Shown: positions 1 to 64,000 of the stretch, one piece after another
Numbering within the stretch: the stretch's first letter is position 1
Layout of the letters: each line of letters opens with the position of its first letter
Assembly (NCBI RefSeq): GCF_017591435.1
Contig: NC_059301.1
Coordinates: forward strand, 9,944,049-10,008,048
Origin: Portunus trituberculatus
Taxonomy: Eukaryota > Arthropoda > Malacostraca > Decapoda > Portunidae
Direction: 5' to 3'
DNA length: 64,000 nucleotides
Program-made: the position numbers and the translations under genes
The notes under the pieces: generated by a model
Told to the model about the DNA's origin: nothing
What the model saw: the letters and a program-made list of their open reading frames with translations, nothing else
The model's database searches: none

Positions 1-301
1 TTGAATTCTCTAAACTTCACTTGTACAAGGGATAAGAAAACAAAGAATATGCATGTTTCTCTTAGTCCAAAACTTTACATTAAGCTTTTTTTGAGGGACC
101 CTTTACAAAGTCTCGCTCTTTTCTTTGTGTTTACAATTTGTACCCAAAGTTTTCACCTGTCCACAACAAACAAAATCCAACACCATAACCACATTAAAAC
201 ATACATACATACTACACATACACAATGTGATGGAGAAAGATACAAAATGAGACACACACACAAACACAACACACACACACACACACACACATGCACATAC
301 G

Positions 302-344
<43 letters not shown>

Positions 345-488
345 GCATGCTCACTGTAAGCTCTCCATCTCTAGACTACATTAGTGTTGGATTCAACAAC
401 TGCAAACCATCACCACCCTGTAATTTGGTGCACAACCCCAAGTGCTGAGCCTCAAACATTTCACTTACCACCAAACACTTGCATGTAG

Positions 489-522
<34 letters not shown>

Positions 523-637
523 ACACTTACAGTATCCAGCAGCAGCTAAAGTTAAAGCTGCTTAGTCTTATAATATCCATAAGTATCTGAAGTAGATCAC
601 ACTTGACTTAAAATTTTATTCTGCACATATTCTTGTT

Positions 638-696
<59 letters not shown>

Positions 697-739
697 CATA
701 CATACACACACACACACACAGACAGAGAGACAGAGACAG

Positions 740-771
<32 letters not shown>

Positions 772-3400
772 AAAAAAACAGCTAACACCATGCAAGTGCT
801 GATCTGAGGATGCAACTTCCAACCCGAGGTATTCAAAATGCTGCTGTGTTTCAGTGCTGACCTTTGTCATGCAGACTTGATACTGTTTGGTAACAGTTGA
901 GGAGCATGTGTTGCAAAAGTTCACTAATCTACAACATAATAGACACTACTAAGGCAAAATAACCAATGAAGTGAGTGAGTAACATAAGTAAATTAGTAGC
1001 TGATCACAATGCTTATGTCCATACTCCTAAAACTTTCCTTGTATGAAGTTCTTTCAGCTGCCTTGTTAAGACACCAAGACACGGGAGATGCAGATCTTCA
1101 GAAGAACACTGCTGCTCTAAATTTTCTAAAAAATTCACCCTAAAACATTTAACACACACACACAAACTTGTACTGGGCACCTTACTATCACAGAAATATT
1201 CAAAACAAACATCACAACAAAGTACAACAACAACAGAACACATCACACAACAGTAGTTAGAGACATCCACACAAGACATGAAACGCTCAAATTACTCGTT
1301 TATAAATTCTATCAAGATATCATATGAACCCTAACAATATACAGAGGTGCTCTCCCAAGGATACCATACAATAGTTACATCTTTGTGCTCTCAAATATAT
1401 ATACATTGACATAAGATACTTGGTGTGGGAATTGTATACCTACATTTGTGCATTTATAGATCCTATACATATATACCTTAACTTATACTTTGCATTAATC
1501 CATAATATCTGCTTGATGCAAGATTAAGTGATAACACACTGCAATGCAAGTCCTGAGGATGCTACCACCATCCCAAGAGGAGTCTTAAGTACAAAAAATT
1601 ATACAAAATTGCCCTTCTGCAGTCTAACATAATTTCAAAATGCCATGACACTTCCAACTATAACATTTTCTTCTACTCTGAGGTGTTAGAAGAGAGGAAA
1701 GATGTAATGGATGATTGACCTCATTGGCAGAACATGGCAAATATGCATACTTATCATGGCAATTTCAGATAAAGACTTTATCTATTTGCAATGATCTACA
1801 TAGTTCATGCTATGACTTCTATGCATATAAATGACCAACAGATTCAGATTCACACATGATAAATGTCGGATTTAATCCTCTTTGAACATTTTAAACACAT
1901 TTCACCCTATCTTTAAAGTCATCCTGCTATCGAGGGTATCATGAAAAGTCAACAAGTGGAAGATAACTTTGTAAACACTAGTTAAGAACTGTGAAAAAAA
2001 GTAAATATTCAAAAGATAGATGAGTAAAAGATGGAATCAGGACACTGGAGTACTAAATGCAAGACTCAGGAATGGTGATTGGTTGGCAATGGACAAAGTG
2101 CAAGTACTTTTGACAGACAAAACAAACATACATACATACACAGATAACAATATGAAGATGAAACAAGATCATTATGAGAACTGCCATCACTCATTACTCA
2201 TCTGTTCATGTTGACAGAAAAAGAAAGTAACATCTTTCTCACACACTTATGGGTGGATAAGAAATAATTCAGATTCGAGGTGTAGCTAAGCAAGTAAGTG
2301 CTGCGTCAAATCCCTCCACATATTTGCAACAGACAAGATTGCTTTGACAAAGAAGGACTTGATAAAGGTAACAAGGTTGTATAAAAAAAAAAAAAAAAAA
2401 AAAAAAAAATTATCATACTGAAGGAAGACTGAATAGCACAATCCACTGAATTTCTTATACCATAGTTTACCTCAACCCCATCTCAATAGTCCTACACAAT
2501 GGAAGTCACTTATCAATCTCACAACAATGGTATTCAGCTCTTCCCTGTATAAACACATAACGCATTCACATACACCCATATATACATATGTTCACTTGTA
2601 TACACACACACACACTTGTATCTTCCTAACTTGAAGGAATAATTAACATGGGGTGAAAAGTCTAAATATTTATAGTGATGATGAAAGATTCCAAAATGTA
2701 TTGAAACTGCAATTTACAGCAGGGACATTTACACATTCCTTGCCTTTTTGTATACAAAACTGATAACCATAAATGTTATTTCTATGCATAACTTTCAGAG
2801 AAACTTTGCACATGACTGTGGTATTTTCTTTTGTACACGTTTTATACATATGGCCATTTCTCACAAACAGATGGCATCCAAGAATGATATGAAGCACTGG
2901 AATCCAATATAGGGAAAAAATTGCCACTCATAGTAAATAAATATCATGGCACCATCACATAGACGTTCATATTTTGTTCAGTTTTATAATTTTTATACAA
3001 GGAAAGAAAAATTCACTAAAGAGTGTCAAGATTGTCAAGATCTGTGAAAAAGATATCTTAGTCTTAAGCTGCAGTACTTTACACTTCCTTGACATCTCTT
3101 TGTGCTATTTTTTCTTCCATACTTGAGTGCTACCTATATAAATCAGAAAAGGCAGAGTAAGCAATGTCTGGCTGATGCATCTTAAGAATAAGAAGTGTCT
3201 CCAAGTGGGACATCAAATCCTTGTGTACAATGGACATGAAAATGCAAATGTATTCCTTCCTTACAAAGGCTACACATTATGCATCAAAATAACAAGTTAA
3301 TACATAAAATAAACACAGGGAAAAGTGACTGAAACATGACATATACTACAACAAATTCAATAATAAAAGTTTCCAGTACAAAAAATTCCAATATACTAAA
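1..3400. other. 3' UTR and/or 3' flank of LDLRAP1
   Basis: No coding similarity seen on either strand. AT-rich, with (CA)n at 253-345 and 489-518, (CT)n at 642-693 and A-runs near 751-778 and 2383-2409. The 3' UTR may cover much of this: the first AATAAA I find on the minus strand beyond the stop codon is at 615-620, with an ATTAAA at 1871-1876. Confidence 0.4.
615..620 (-). promoter_or_regulatory. candidate polyadenylation signal AATAAA
   Basis: AATAAA on the minus strand about 2.8 kb past the LDLRAP1 stop. It is a candidate only; no transcript evidence, and the ATTAAA at 1871-1876 is an alternative. Confidence 0.25.
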
Positions 3401-54963
<51,563 letters not shown>

Positions 54964-55316
54964 GTTGGCCAGCCTTCCGAGATTTCTGCCTGAGCCTCCT
55001 TCGGCTCTCCGTATCTACAGCAAGGTCGTTATAAATCCACAGCCACGAGCTCACCTCGAGACAAACACCACGCACTACTTACGGAGGTACACTGGCTTCT
55101 GCCACCACATTTCCCCAACTTGACAGCCCGCCAAACGTTGGATCAGTTGCTACAAACCGCTTGATCCTCTCCTCGCATGCGTACTTTCCCTACTAGAAAA
55201 GAGACGGAAAGTGAGATTGACTAATTTTAACGGAGATGAATACATGCTAAACATCTTCTACTTACAAAATAGTTCAATGTGTATAAGGTATGTATAGACT
55301 CAGTGCCAGTAGAAAC

Positions 55317-55324
55317 TTATATAA
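55317..55324 (-). promoter_or_regulatory. candidate TATA box
   Basis: TATATAAG on the minus strand, about 360 bp upstream of the LDLRAP1 ATG. The sequence expected for an initiator about 30 bp downstream is not convincing, and no transcript start is known. Confidence 0.2.
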
Positions 55325-55744
55325 ACTGTACTTGACAACTTTGCTCCCATCTGGTCGATTCCGATAGGACAAGACGAGGCATGCGCACTCTTCTCGCCCC
55401 ATCTCCCTCCGTCCCCTCTCCCTCTCTCCTCTCCCTCACCTGCTCCTCGTGAACATGGAAGTTTAAATTTACCTTCAGATTTTTTTTTTTCATTTATAGA
55501 ATCAACTAGCTTTCCTCTAAATCAATGAGGAAGAAAAGATAAGTTTGTGTTACGCAAGGGAAGGCGGATAAGGACTGTCTGTGGTGTGAAACGAGGGGCG
55601 AAGCATGAAGCGCAGTAAGTAATTAAATACCTGGCATAATAAACTGAGGTGATTAACAAAGAATTAACAAAGGATGATTACAGAGAAATATATTCAAGGT
55701 TGGGTGATTCACTATTGACTCGTCACGTTTTCCTTGTTTTGTTC

Positions 55745-55748
<4 letters not shown>

Positions 55749-55832
<84 letters not shown>
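55749..55832. repeat. (GA)42 microsatellite
   Basis: Pure GA run about 800 bp upstream of the LDLRAP1 start codon. Confidence 0.97.
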
Positions 55833-55836
<4 letters not shown>

Positions 55837-56761
55837 TGAAAGTGAGTGTAGAAAGCAGAAAATTACACATACTATTATTAAAATGAAGTAACTAATTGCA
55901 TCACAAAACAAGAGACATCAGGCAGCGTGCGGTGCTCCACATGGCAATTTACACACATTCACTTTTCACTCCTTTTGCCTTCCTTGTTTGCTCCTTTTCT
56001 TATTTTCTCGGCTATACACACAGACTCGAGTATTTGCCTTCCCTTTACTGCCATTCCGTGGGGGGATTGGCTTCGTGGGAGTGAAAGCGATGGATGATTG
56101 CTGCATCTTACATCTGTCTGAATATCGCTTTCACACGTCGCATATGAGTTTTTGATATTTCAAACTCTCCCTCTATAACTCCATACCTTATACCTTAGAC
56201 CTATCGCAGTAGTTCCTTTCATTACATACAGTTCATGCGTTCTCTCATGCAATTTTTGTACATAAATGTATCTTCCTTTTTTATCTATCTTTACTCTGTT
56301 TCCCGTGTAGGTGATCGTGTTGTTTTCTTTTTTTTCATACATTTCCACTTTCAAACATGCACAAACGAATAAAAAAGAGGATTCATGGTACACGATGCAA
56401 ACAAAGGTATCAATTATAAGCCGTGTTTCGTGGCCATACCTTGGAGAACTTTGCAGCGAGACCCAAGCACAAAACTTTAAGTAAACACGGGCGAGGGAGC
56501 AGTGCACGCCTCCATCGCCCTTGAAACTGCCACACCACAACAGACACACGTGCTGGCCGCTGCTGCATGACTCACCCGCATCAGGTTTGAGTCATGCCTG
56601 CCTGAAACACACGCTTGCTCGTTACCCCGCAACAACTACATCGTGGAGGAGCTCTTAATAATTCATGCTGCTACTGTAAATATCCTCTAATTTTCTTAGC
56701 ATGTTTTATCACAATGTCTACTGCTCCTTCAGGCTCCGTGCTGCTAACATGAAGCTGGAGA

Positions 56762-56808
<47 letters not shown>

Positions 56809-56940
56809 CCGGGCGATATAATTCTTCCACATGTTTTTAAAAGTGATGATGAGAGGTTCCGTGTCACTGGTGCGTCACATATATCCCGCTGCCTCATAAA
56901 CATCCATCACCAATCAGCTCCCTGCAAGACGATGACCCCC

Positions 56941-56993
<53 letters not shown>

Positions 56994-58394
56994 TTCATTT
57001 CAGTACCTACGAATTTCCTAATATGTTCTTCCGTCATCTTTCGTTTGCCTTTTACTTTCTTCTCTCCTTTTCCGGATGGAGAGACAACTCGAGGCCAGAA
57101 TGTAAACAGTCTTATTTAAAAAAAAAAAAAAAAAACTCCAGACACTAAAAATAGAAGGAAAAAAGAAAAACAGTAGTAGAATTCTCAACCTGTTAGTAAT
57201 ACGCTGCGATACTCAGTGTAAGGCCTATTTCATCAACATAGTGCGGTACATCCAACAAATAAATAAATAAATAAAATAAAATTGGTTCCGGCACAATGGC
57301 AAACTTTGGCTCTGAAATATACTAAGAAATAACCAGATATGTCCAGTAGTGTCGGATTTTAGAATGACAATATGACATCATTAACAAAGAAAGTCCCATA
57401 GGAAGGGCCACAATAAGAGGAATGATATAGATACGATGATTCTAGAGTAAAAGCAATACCATGGTAGTTTAAGAGCCACAGTAAAGAAAGTAAGGAAATT
57501 GTTATAGATAGGGCAGCACCACATTGTATATTTAACCAGCATAACTATCTCCACCACACGATTGCCACGGATGCTAATGGAGATACAATAGAGACTCGTG
57601 AATACAGTAATTTGCAGGTTTAAAAAATAATAATGTCTCCCTTGAAAGTTACAGTGACATCCGTTTTCTATTACTGAGGAAAAGGGAGAACTATAAAATA
57701 AAACCTTTACAGAACGTATGTGTATGATTTGTATTGACGGGAAGCGTATTGATATCTTGTGTTTCTTTTCATGTGTAGATAATAAATATACATAGTACAA
57801 AACAAATCAGAAGACCACCAAACTTGACTAGTGTAAATAAGGTAGCAAAAGACACACACACACTCTCTCTCTCTCTCTCTCTCTCTCTTGAAGAAGAAGA
57901 AGAAGAAGAAGAAAAAGAAAAAAAAAGAAGAAGAAGAAGAAGAAGAGGAAAGGAAAAAGTAGAATAAGAACAAGAACAAGAAAAACAAGAAGAAAAATTG
58001 CCAGTAATAATTCCGTCATACAAGATAAAGAAATAAAATCACCAATATTACTAACACAATACTTATTTATTTATTTTTTTTCTACATCATCCCAACCACA
58101 CATACAGATACAGTACTAAAATGCACCCTTTCAGTAACGTGACAAGTATGAGCCTTGGGAAACATATGCCTTCTGACTAGACTCCAAGCGTGTATCATTC
58201 ATTATTCAGCCTGCGTTTATCCAGACAAATGTGTAGTAGAGTGGGTGATAGGAAACATAAGCTGATATAATACCTTGCATCAGCTTGTGTGTTTCCCGTC
58301 CACCCACTAATCGTTCAGCTTCCAATTAATCAGGTATGCCAATCTCCTGTACCGACACGAAAAGGACTAGGTATCTCAGTGCGCTTTTGTTTCA

Positions 58395-58600
58395 CCCCTT
58401 GAGTACCATGACGCGTTTCCATATTGATTCTGCTTACTATTTGGTGATTTTATACAGCTTGAGATATTTATGTGGGGGATTAAAATAATGAAATCTCTAG
58501 CCATTAATCTTTTGACCTCCATAGAGTCTTCCTAATCTCAATAAAATGTTCTAATCTTACACAAATCTCAAGGTATAAATGTGTCCCCGTATTGAAAAGG
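58395..58600 (+). mobile_element. family-1 MITE copy, outermost
   Basis: Flanks TTCA and TTAT, both one mismatch from TTAA. 206 bp. The only copy upstream of exon 1. Confidence 0.78.
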
Positions 58601-59060
58601 TTATTCTTTTTTGTTGTCATTGTTAAGTATTTTCCTCTTACGTGAAAGATTAACTAATAAATAATATTGTGCTTTGGAAAATGAGACGCCCCCCCAAAAA
58701 TATTCTACATCAATTTCTCTCTTTCTTTTTGTGTGATCCCTCCTATTGACTTCAAGATATCACTTACACTAACTCACACTTCCTTTTCTTTCTTTTCTGT
58801 TGAGCAATATTGGTGTTTACATTACAACCAGTGCATCTCATCCGCTGTATCTTCATTGAACTCAACTCCTGCATCTTCATGGCTGGCAAATATTTCAAAA
58901 CATATCAAGGCACCTTCAGACATCTCAGCCTTGATTTAACGCAACATATCTTACTGACTCAGCCACAGTGAGACGACAGTAAAGTGATGAAGTACCGCTG
59001 ACAACTGTGACACAATATTTATCCTTGTAGCATCATCTCATTACTGTTATCCTTTACTCT

Positions 59061-59112
<52 letters not shown>

Positions 59113-60553
59113 GGTCATATTCAAGTAACCAATTCAGCGAGTCAGGTCAAATCACCATCGTGCGTATTCACTGACCACACAGACACATTCCCCGGCCCTA
59201 CCGTGCATGGAGGCAGGCAGCAGGGGACGAGGTGTGCGCAGCTAAGAATAGGCTCAGCGGTGAGATACTGCGAATTGCAACAAACGTCAAAACAAATTGG
59301 AAAGAGGTCCTCTCCAAAACGGCCAATGCGTCACCCCTACACACGAGCAACAAAAAACTAACGACAACAGCAGGAATAACAACAATAACAGTACCAGCAA
59401 GACAAATGACGAAAGATTGACACACCCTCGACTATCCGCTGGTGTGTTGGTCGAGGTGCTGGGCTGGGGAGGGTTGGAGAAGGATGGGATGAGTTGGGGG
59501 TTGGTGGGTGGGCGCGGGGGGCGTCATTGTCTTATCTACCATTCAGGTCAGGCCGTGAGTTAGTGCATGCAATGACGTAACACTTGATGAGACGTGACGG
59601 GAGCACAGTAGGTCAAGGGAAGGAAAGCGACACAGTGCCAGGGTCAGAGATAATGCACGAAACTTCTGTCCCCAAAAAAGATGAATAAAATAAGAAAATA
59701 AGAAAAAAAAAAATCATTAGTATAACAGATTCATCCTACAAAGTCTCTTATGCAGGGTTCGATTATGTTGATCAAATGTTAGCTAATTCACGGTCATTCT
59801 TCATTCTCTTCCCCGCTACCTACATACCGTACTCGTGGCGTCACTACGCAGGGCCTACATATACCTACACGTGTCTCACCCTCCCGCTCCCCATCCTTCC
59901 AGTTATACTCCCTGACCGCATTCAAGCACTCTCAAATATCATCATTCTTACCTATACACAGGAGGACATGGTAGTCTACGAGGTAACATACATCTGGTTA
60001 AGAAGAAATCCTATACATGAACACATTTATGAAGAAAGAACTGGTGTAATATAATCTCTTTTGTCATCGATTATAACTTCTTCTCCCCATCTTCAATATT
60101 CTTAGTTTAATTCATAAGTTCTTACACTCACAGTCTCTTTAATGTCCTCTAAAGATAAGCATTCTTACCTCAATTTCTGGTTTCATTTATTTCAATCACT
60201 AACCGAGTTTATGTGGAGAGAAAATAATCTTTCTTAATGCAGCTATAACGGCGAGAAGGAAGGACTGGTAAAGGCAGGATGAAAAGGAAAAGATTTAGTT
60301 CCATTATTAAACGGCCTTGGAGAAAAGCACTTGTCTGGCCACTGAATCTTGAGATATCGAACACTTCAGGTCATTGCCTCAGTCACTGGACGGCCCGGGT
60401 TCCCTTAGTGTACGTATTGTGTGTCATCAAATTTACGTTTACTTCAGTCTTCTATTTTTGGGTGTTTATTTATTTATGTATTTCCTTTATTTTTATCTTC
60501 ACTGGCCTCTTTTTTATAACTTACTCCTCATTTTTATTTTTATTTTGTGAACT

Positions 60554-60609
<56 letters not shown>

Positions 60610-61403
60610 GGATTAAATATAAAGAGAAAACTGAGGTCTTGCGTGTCCTCTAGCGGAAAAAAATATGTGACTTCATTCAGATATAAGAACTCATGAACAC
60701 GCAAGGACGAGGTAATGTTTTGCAGACCTACTTGTGTTGTGAGCGGGACCAGTCGAGTCTTTAGGAGCATTTAGGAGAATGACGCTTCTGAAAATAAAAG
60801 TTTCGTCTGGCTGTCTGTCTCACATTTTTATGGTAATGAAAACGAATTTGTGAGTAAAAAATAACACCATTCAGTGCGGATCGATGGCCTATACTAAAAA
60901 ATAACAGGAAATGAGAAAAAAAAAATTGACACTGACTGCTAAAAACTATCAGCAAAAATAAATAGTTTAATGGACAGAGCGCATTTGAGATGAAGATTTC
61001 TGAATGACGTCCTCATATTTCTATTTTTCTTTCCTAAGGGAACAAACAACATTTGAGATTTTCCTCTTCAGTTTTAATAAAGTTACTGAGCAAGGAGGCC
61101 TTTGAAGACGAAGGATAGATAGTGAAGGGGAGGGGGGAGAAAATTAATCTAGTTTGGGATGTCGTGTCAATAGCTTACGTGAAGGCTGCCAAAGAGACGC
61201 CCACGCCCACGCCCCAAGTTCCTACTGCGAGTGCAATGTCAGACTAAAAATACAACTCCCTGCCAAACAACAGCCTCAGGCAGAGCACACACCACGAGCT
61301 GCCAGACCCAGGCTTATTTGTTTTGCTTATAACAACACGGTCCACGAGCTGACGAGAGGCTAGAGCATGGATAGAGAGGTTTACTGGTAATGCTGTTGTA
61401 TTG

Positions 61404-61407
<4 letters not shown>

Positions 61408-61468
<61 letters not shown>
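61408..61468. repeat. (CA)30 microsatellite
   Basis: CA run with variant units after it. Confidence 0.96.
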
Positions 61469-61474
<6 letters not shown>

Positions 61475-62387
61475 ATACACGTAGACAAGTAATTTTTTCA
61501 AAACATCATGCATCCACATACTCTTTCGTTTTCCCATCAGTACTTTGAACCATTCATCATCCAACAGCGCGCATCTTCTTTCTTCCCTTAACGCGTGCCT
61601 CGCCATCCATCTCCTCCCTCTTCCCTTCCCTCGATCGCTTTTATTTCGCTCCTCTGTGTCCACAACTATATATCACCATCAGTCTCCTCATAATGTTCCG
61701 CAGCCACAATCGCAGGGCAGGAGAGTCACTTTACTCATTCAACTACGCAGACCCTTCCCGAATCTAGTAATACACGTACAGAAATCCAGACTTATGATCT
61801 CTAACAATTTCTGGTTGCGATAGAGTAAAACTTTATGTTGGCCAGTGCCTGAAAAAAAAAAAAAAATCAATTCCTCCATCCATCAACTCGACTTCATCCC
61901 CAAAATAACTTCTTCTCCTCCTTTTTTCCTATTATACACCGAACATCTTCGGTTTGTTCTTTACTGATAAGTTAAATCGGAAATTTTATACTCCATTTAA
62001 TAGTAGAAATACTGTAACATTTTGGTATTCTAATATCCTCCATAAGGTGGTTAAGTCTAGCAGGCAACTTCGAAGGATGGAGACTAATAGAGTTTGTAGA
62101 AGATGGCTTTCTATTTCACTCTGCTCAGACACTTAGCACAGGTCACAATATCCAAGGTTAACTCTTCATAAACGATCATAATCTCCTTCATTATTGCGAA
62201 GTCATTGAATTATTAACAAATAGTGGCCACAACTATATCATCTTTAAAGCAAAACGAGAAATACCGCGAATCTGGTTTCCATTTATAAGAAAACCAATAT
62301 TGAGCCAATATAAAAGAACAACTGACGCTAGCCAGCTGGGATAGATTACCAGATTAAAACTACACTAAAATAACATTCAATAGGTCA

Positions 62388-62543
<156 letters not shown>

Positions 62544-62879
62544 GGTCGGAACATAACTAGGTAACACTGTCAGCGAGCCACATGGTAAAGTTATGCGTTA
62601 CCAAGGTAAAGACAAGGCAAGATTTATTTATGATTGTGGGTAATTCTCGTATATTTTCACCTGTGATAAGACACAAAGGCCTGGCGTGGCTAGTTAACGA
62701 TGAGAAGGTCCAGGTGCAAAGGAGTACAGGTGTGTGTTGTGCCACGATTGACACGCACGTAAGCTGCCATTATGTATATGAGTATGTGTTCCCTTGTACT
62801 TACGTGGCCCCTTGTCTCTATTATGTGGCGGCTATTCCCGTAATGCCTCTATGATTTGGTACATAACACAGCGTCATAA

Positions 62880-64000
62880 GAGGTTGGGTAGGAACACAAC
62901 ACTGAGGATTGCAGCAGTACGATGTTGTGAAGCTTAAGAGCGTGGCGGTAGTATTTTCAAAACATTGCATTAGGCATTCAAGTGTCAAAATGTTAGAAAT
63001 CTTAGGAACATGAACTTAGACATTTCTGAAACAAAAAGGTTGGAAATCTTATAAAGACGACCGTAGGAGGTTTATGACCATAACACTAGGAGCCGCAGGA
63101 ACATGACATTGAAAATTATAGACATACAATGTCAAGAGAGGATCTAAACCTTCCGCTGCGATATGCAAGTCACAACACTAGCAGCACTGTCCACGACCTT
63201 AGCAGACAACTACAAGAAAGAAAAGGACTAGAAGGCAAGTCTCCCGAATGTTTAGCCAGTGTACATAATGTTTAGAAATGGCTGTGTAATGAAAGTAAAT
63301 CATTCAGAGTGGCTTGTGAATAGAAAACTATACCTAAAATAGCAGCGAAAAGTTAAGATTTAGGGAACCTTAAGTTGAGAATATTAGGAACACAACCTCA
63401 TTGATTTTACGAACGCGAAAGGTTTCTCAAATTTTTACGAATATGGTTTCAAGAACTTTAGAAACAGGATATGAGGAGTTTGTTAACGTTAAAACCTTTG
63501 GAAACAATATACGGAATTAAGAATATGACGTTAGCAATGTATGAAAGAATGACGCTAATAATTTCCCAAACGTGACTTCCAGATTTGAGGAAAGAGGCAG
63601 TAAGGGTTTCAGGTACGTGGAGTTAGACATATTGTGGAGATAGGACAGTTGCATGAAAAACAGTGTAAACTGATTCGAAGCACGATATAATGCTGGTATG
63701 CTTCAGTGGGGTGGGGACATTGTCTGGGGGGCAGTTGTCGTAAGGGGGCAATTGTCTGGGGGCATGTTGTTCTGGGGCAATTATCCGGGGGGGCAGTTGT
63801 CCGAGGGCCAGTTGTCCTGATACCGAATATTGTGAACACGACAGTAAGATTCAAAGACAACAAGGTATCCAGTCCCCTCATGACCGTCATGCACTTTCAT
63901 TGCTGTATTTTAACCTTGGCCTTCCTTTCGATTTTAGTGAGGAAATTAGGAGTATGAAGCAAAGAATTTAAGGAACAAAAATAAAGGGAATTATAAGAAC
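62880..64000 (+). repeat. degenerate tandem array, AGGAACATGAC-like units
   Basis: Loosely periodic sequence with recurring AGGAACAYRACNTTNAGGAAT-like words (62890, 63002, 63098 and 63388 regions) of about 25-40 bp. It runs to the window edge. Strongly diverged; a by-eye call. Confidence 0.4.
63708..63825 (+). repeat. G-rich minisatellite, about 15-bp unit
   Basis: About seven units of the form CARTTGTCYGGGGG with insertions, lying inside the degenerate array. The runs of 4-7 G could form G-quadruplexes. Confidence 0.8.

Overview
The window reads as arthropod nuclear DNA, most likely from a decapod crustacean and possibly a crab. The grounds are long introns, an extreme load of (GA/TC)n and (CA/TG)n microsatellites, abundant non-LTR retrotransposon, SINE and MITE fragments, and a protein closest to arthropod and vertebrate LDL-receptor adaptors. 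The species call is inference. I see no bacterial operon, no CRISPR array and no virus.

The window holds one recognisable host gene, and its coding part appears complete. It lies on the minus strand and runs from an ATG at 54963 to a TAG at 3401. Eight coding exons join at GT/AG sites with consistent phase into 1602 nt (533 residues). The product is the clathrin adaptor LDLRAP1 (ARH). It has an N-terminal PTB domain that would bind receptor tails, a clathrin box, an AP-2 beta-appendage motif, and a long Ser/Pro-rich tail with DPW, DPF and three NPF motifs. Introns 1 (32 kb) and 2 (7.3 kb) make up most of the window.

Layout: 1-3400 is probable 3' UTR and 3' flank. 3401-15334 carries exons 8 to 3 in fairly unique DNA, with one 2.5-kb LINE relic in intron 4. 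15335-22677 is intron 2, and exon 2 is at 22678-22933. 22934-54914 is intron 1, filled with microsatellites, MITEs, SINEs and LINE ends. Exon 1 is at 54915-54963. 54964-64000 is upstream DNA with no recognised gene; it ends in a degenerate tandem array containing a G-rich minisatellite.

The most informative repeat is a 205-bp MITE with TTAA target duplications, piggyBac-like, present about twelve times between 17.0 and 58.6 kb. One copy sits inside another copy. Another copy has its empty site preserved in an adjacent tandem duplicate. A third copy was itself hit by a 119-bp retroposon with a perfect 13-bp target duplication. A second MITE family (foldback type, about four copies), a tRNA-derived SINE bracketed by (CA)n, and several tandem duplications whose unit contains a microsatellite complete the picture. 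I found no clearly novel multi-gene system; the interest lies in the adaptor gene and in the transposition and recombination history of its introns.
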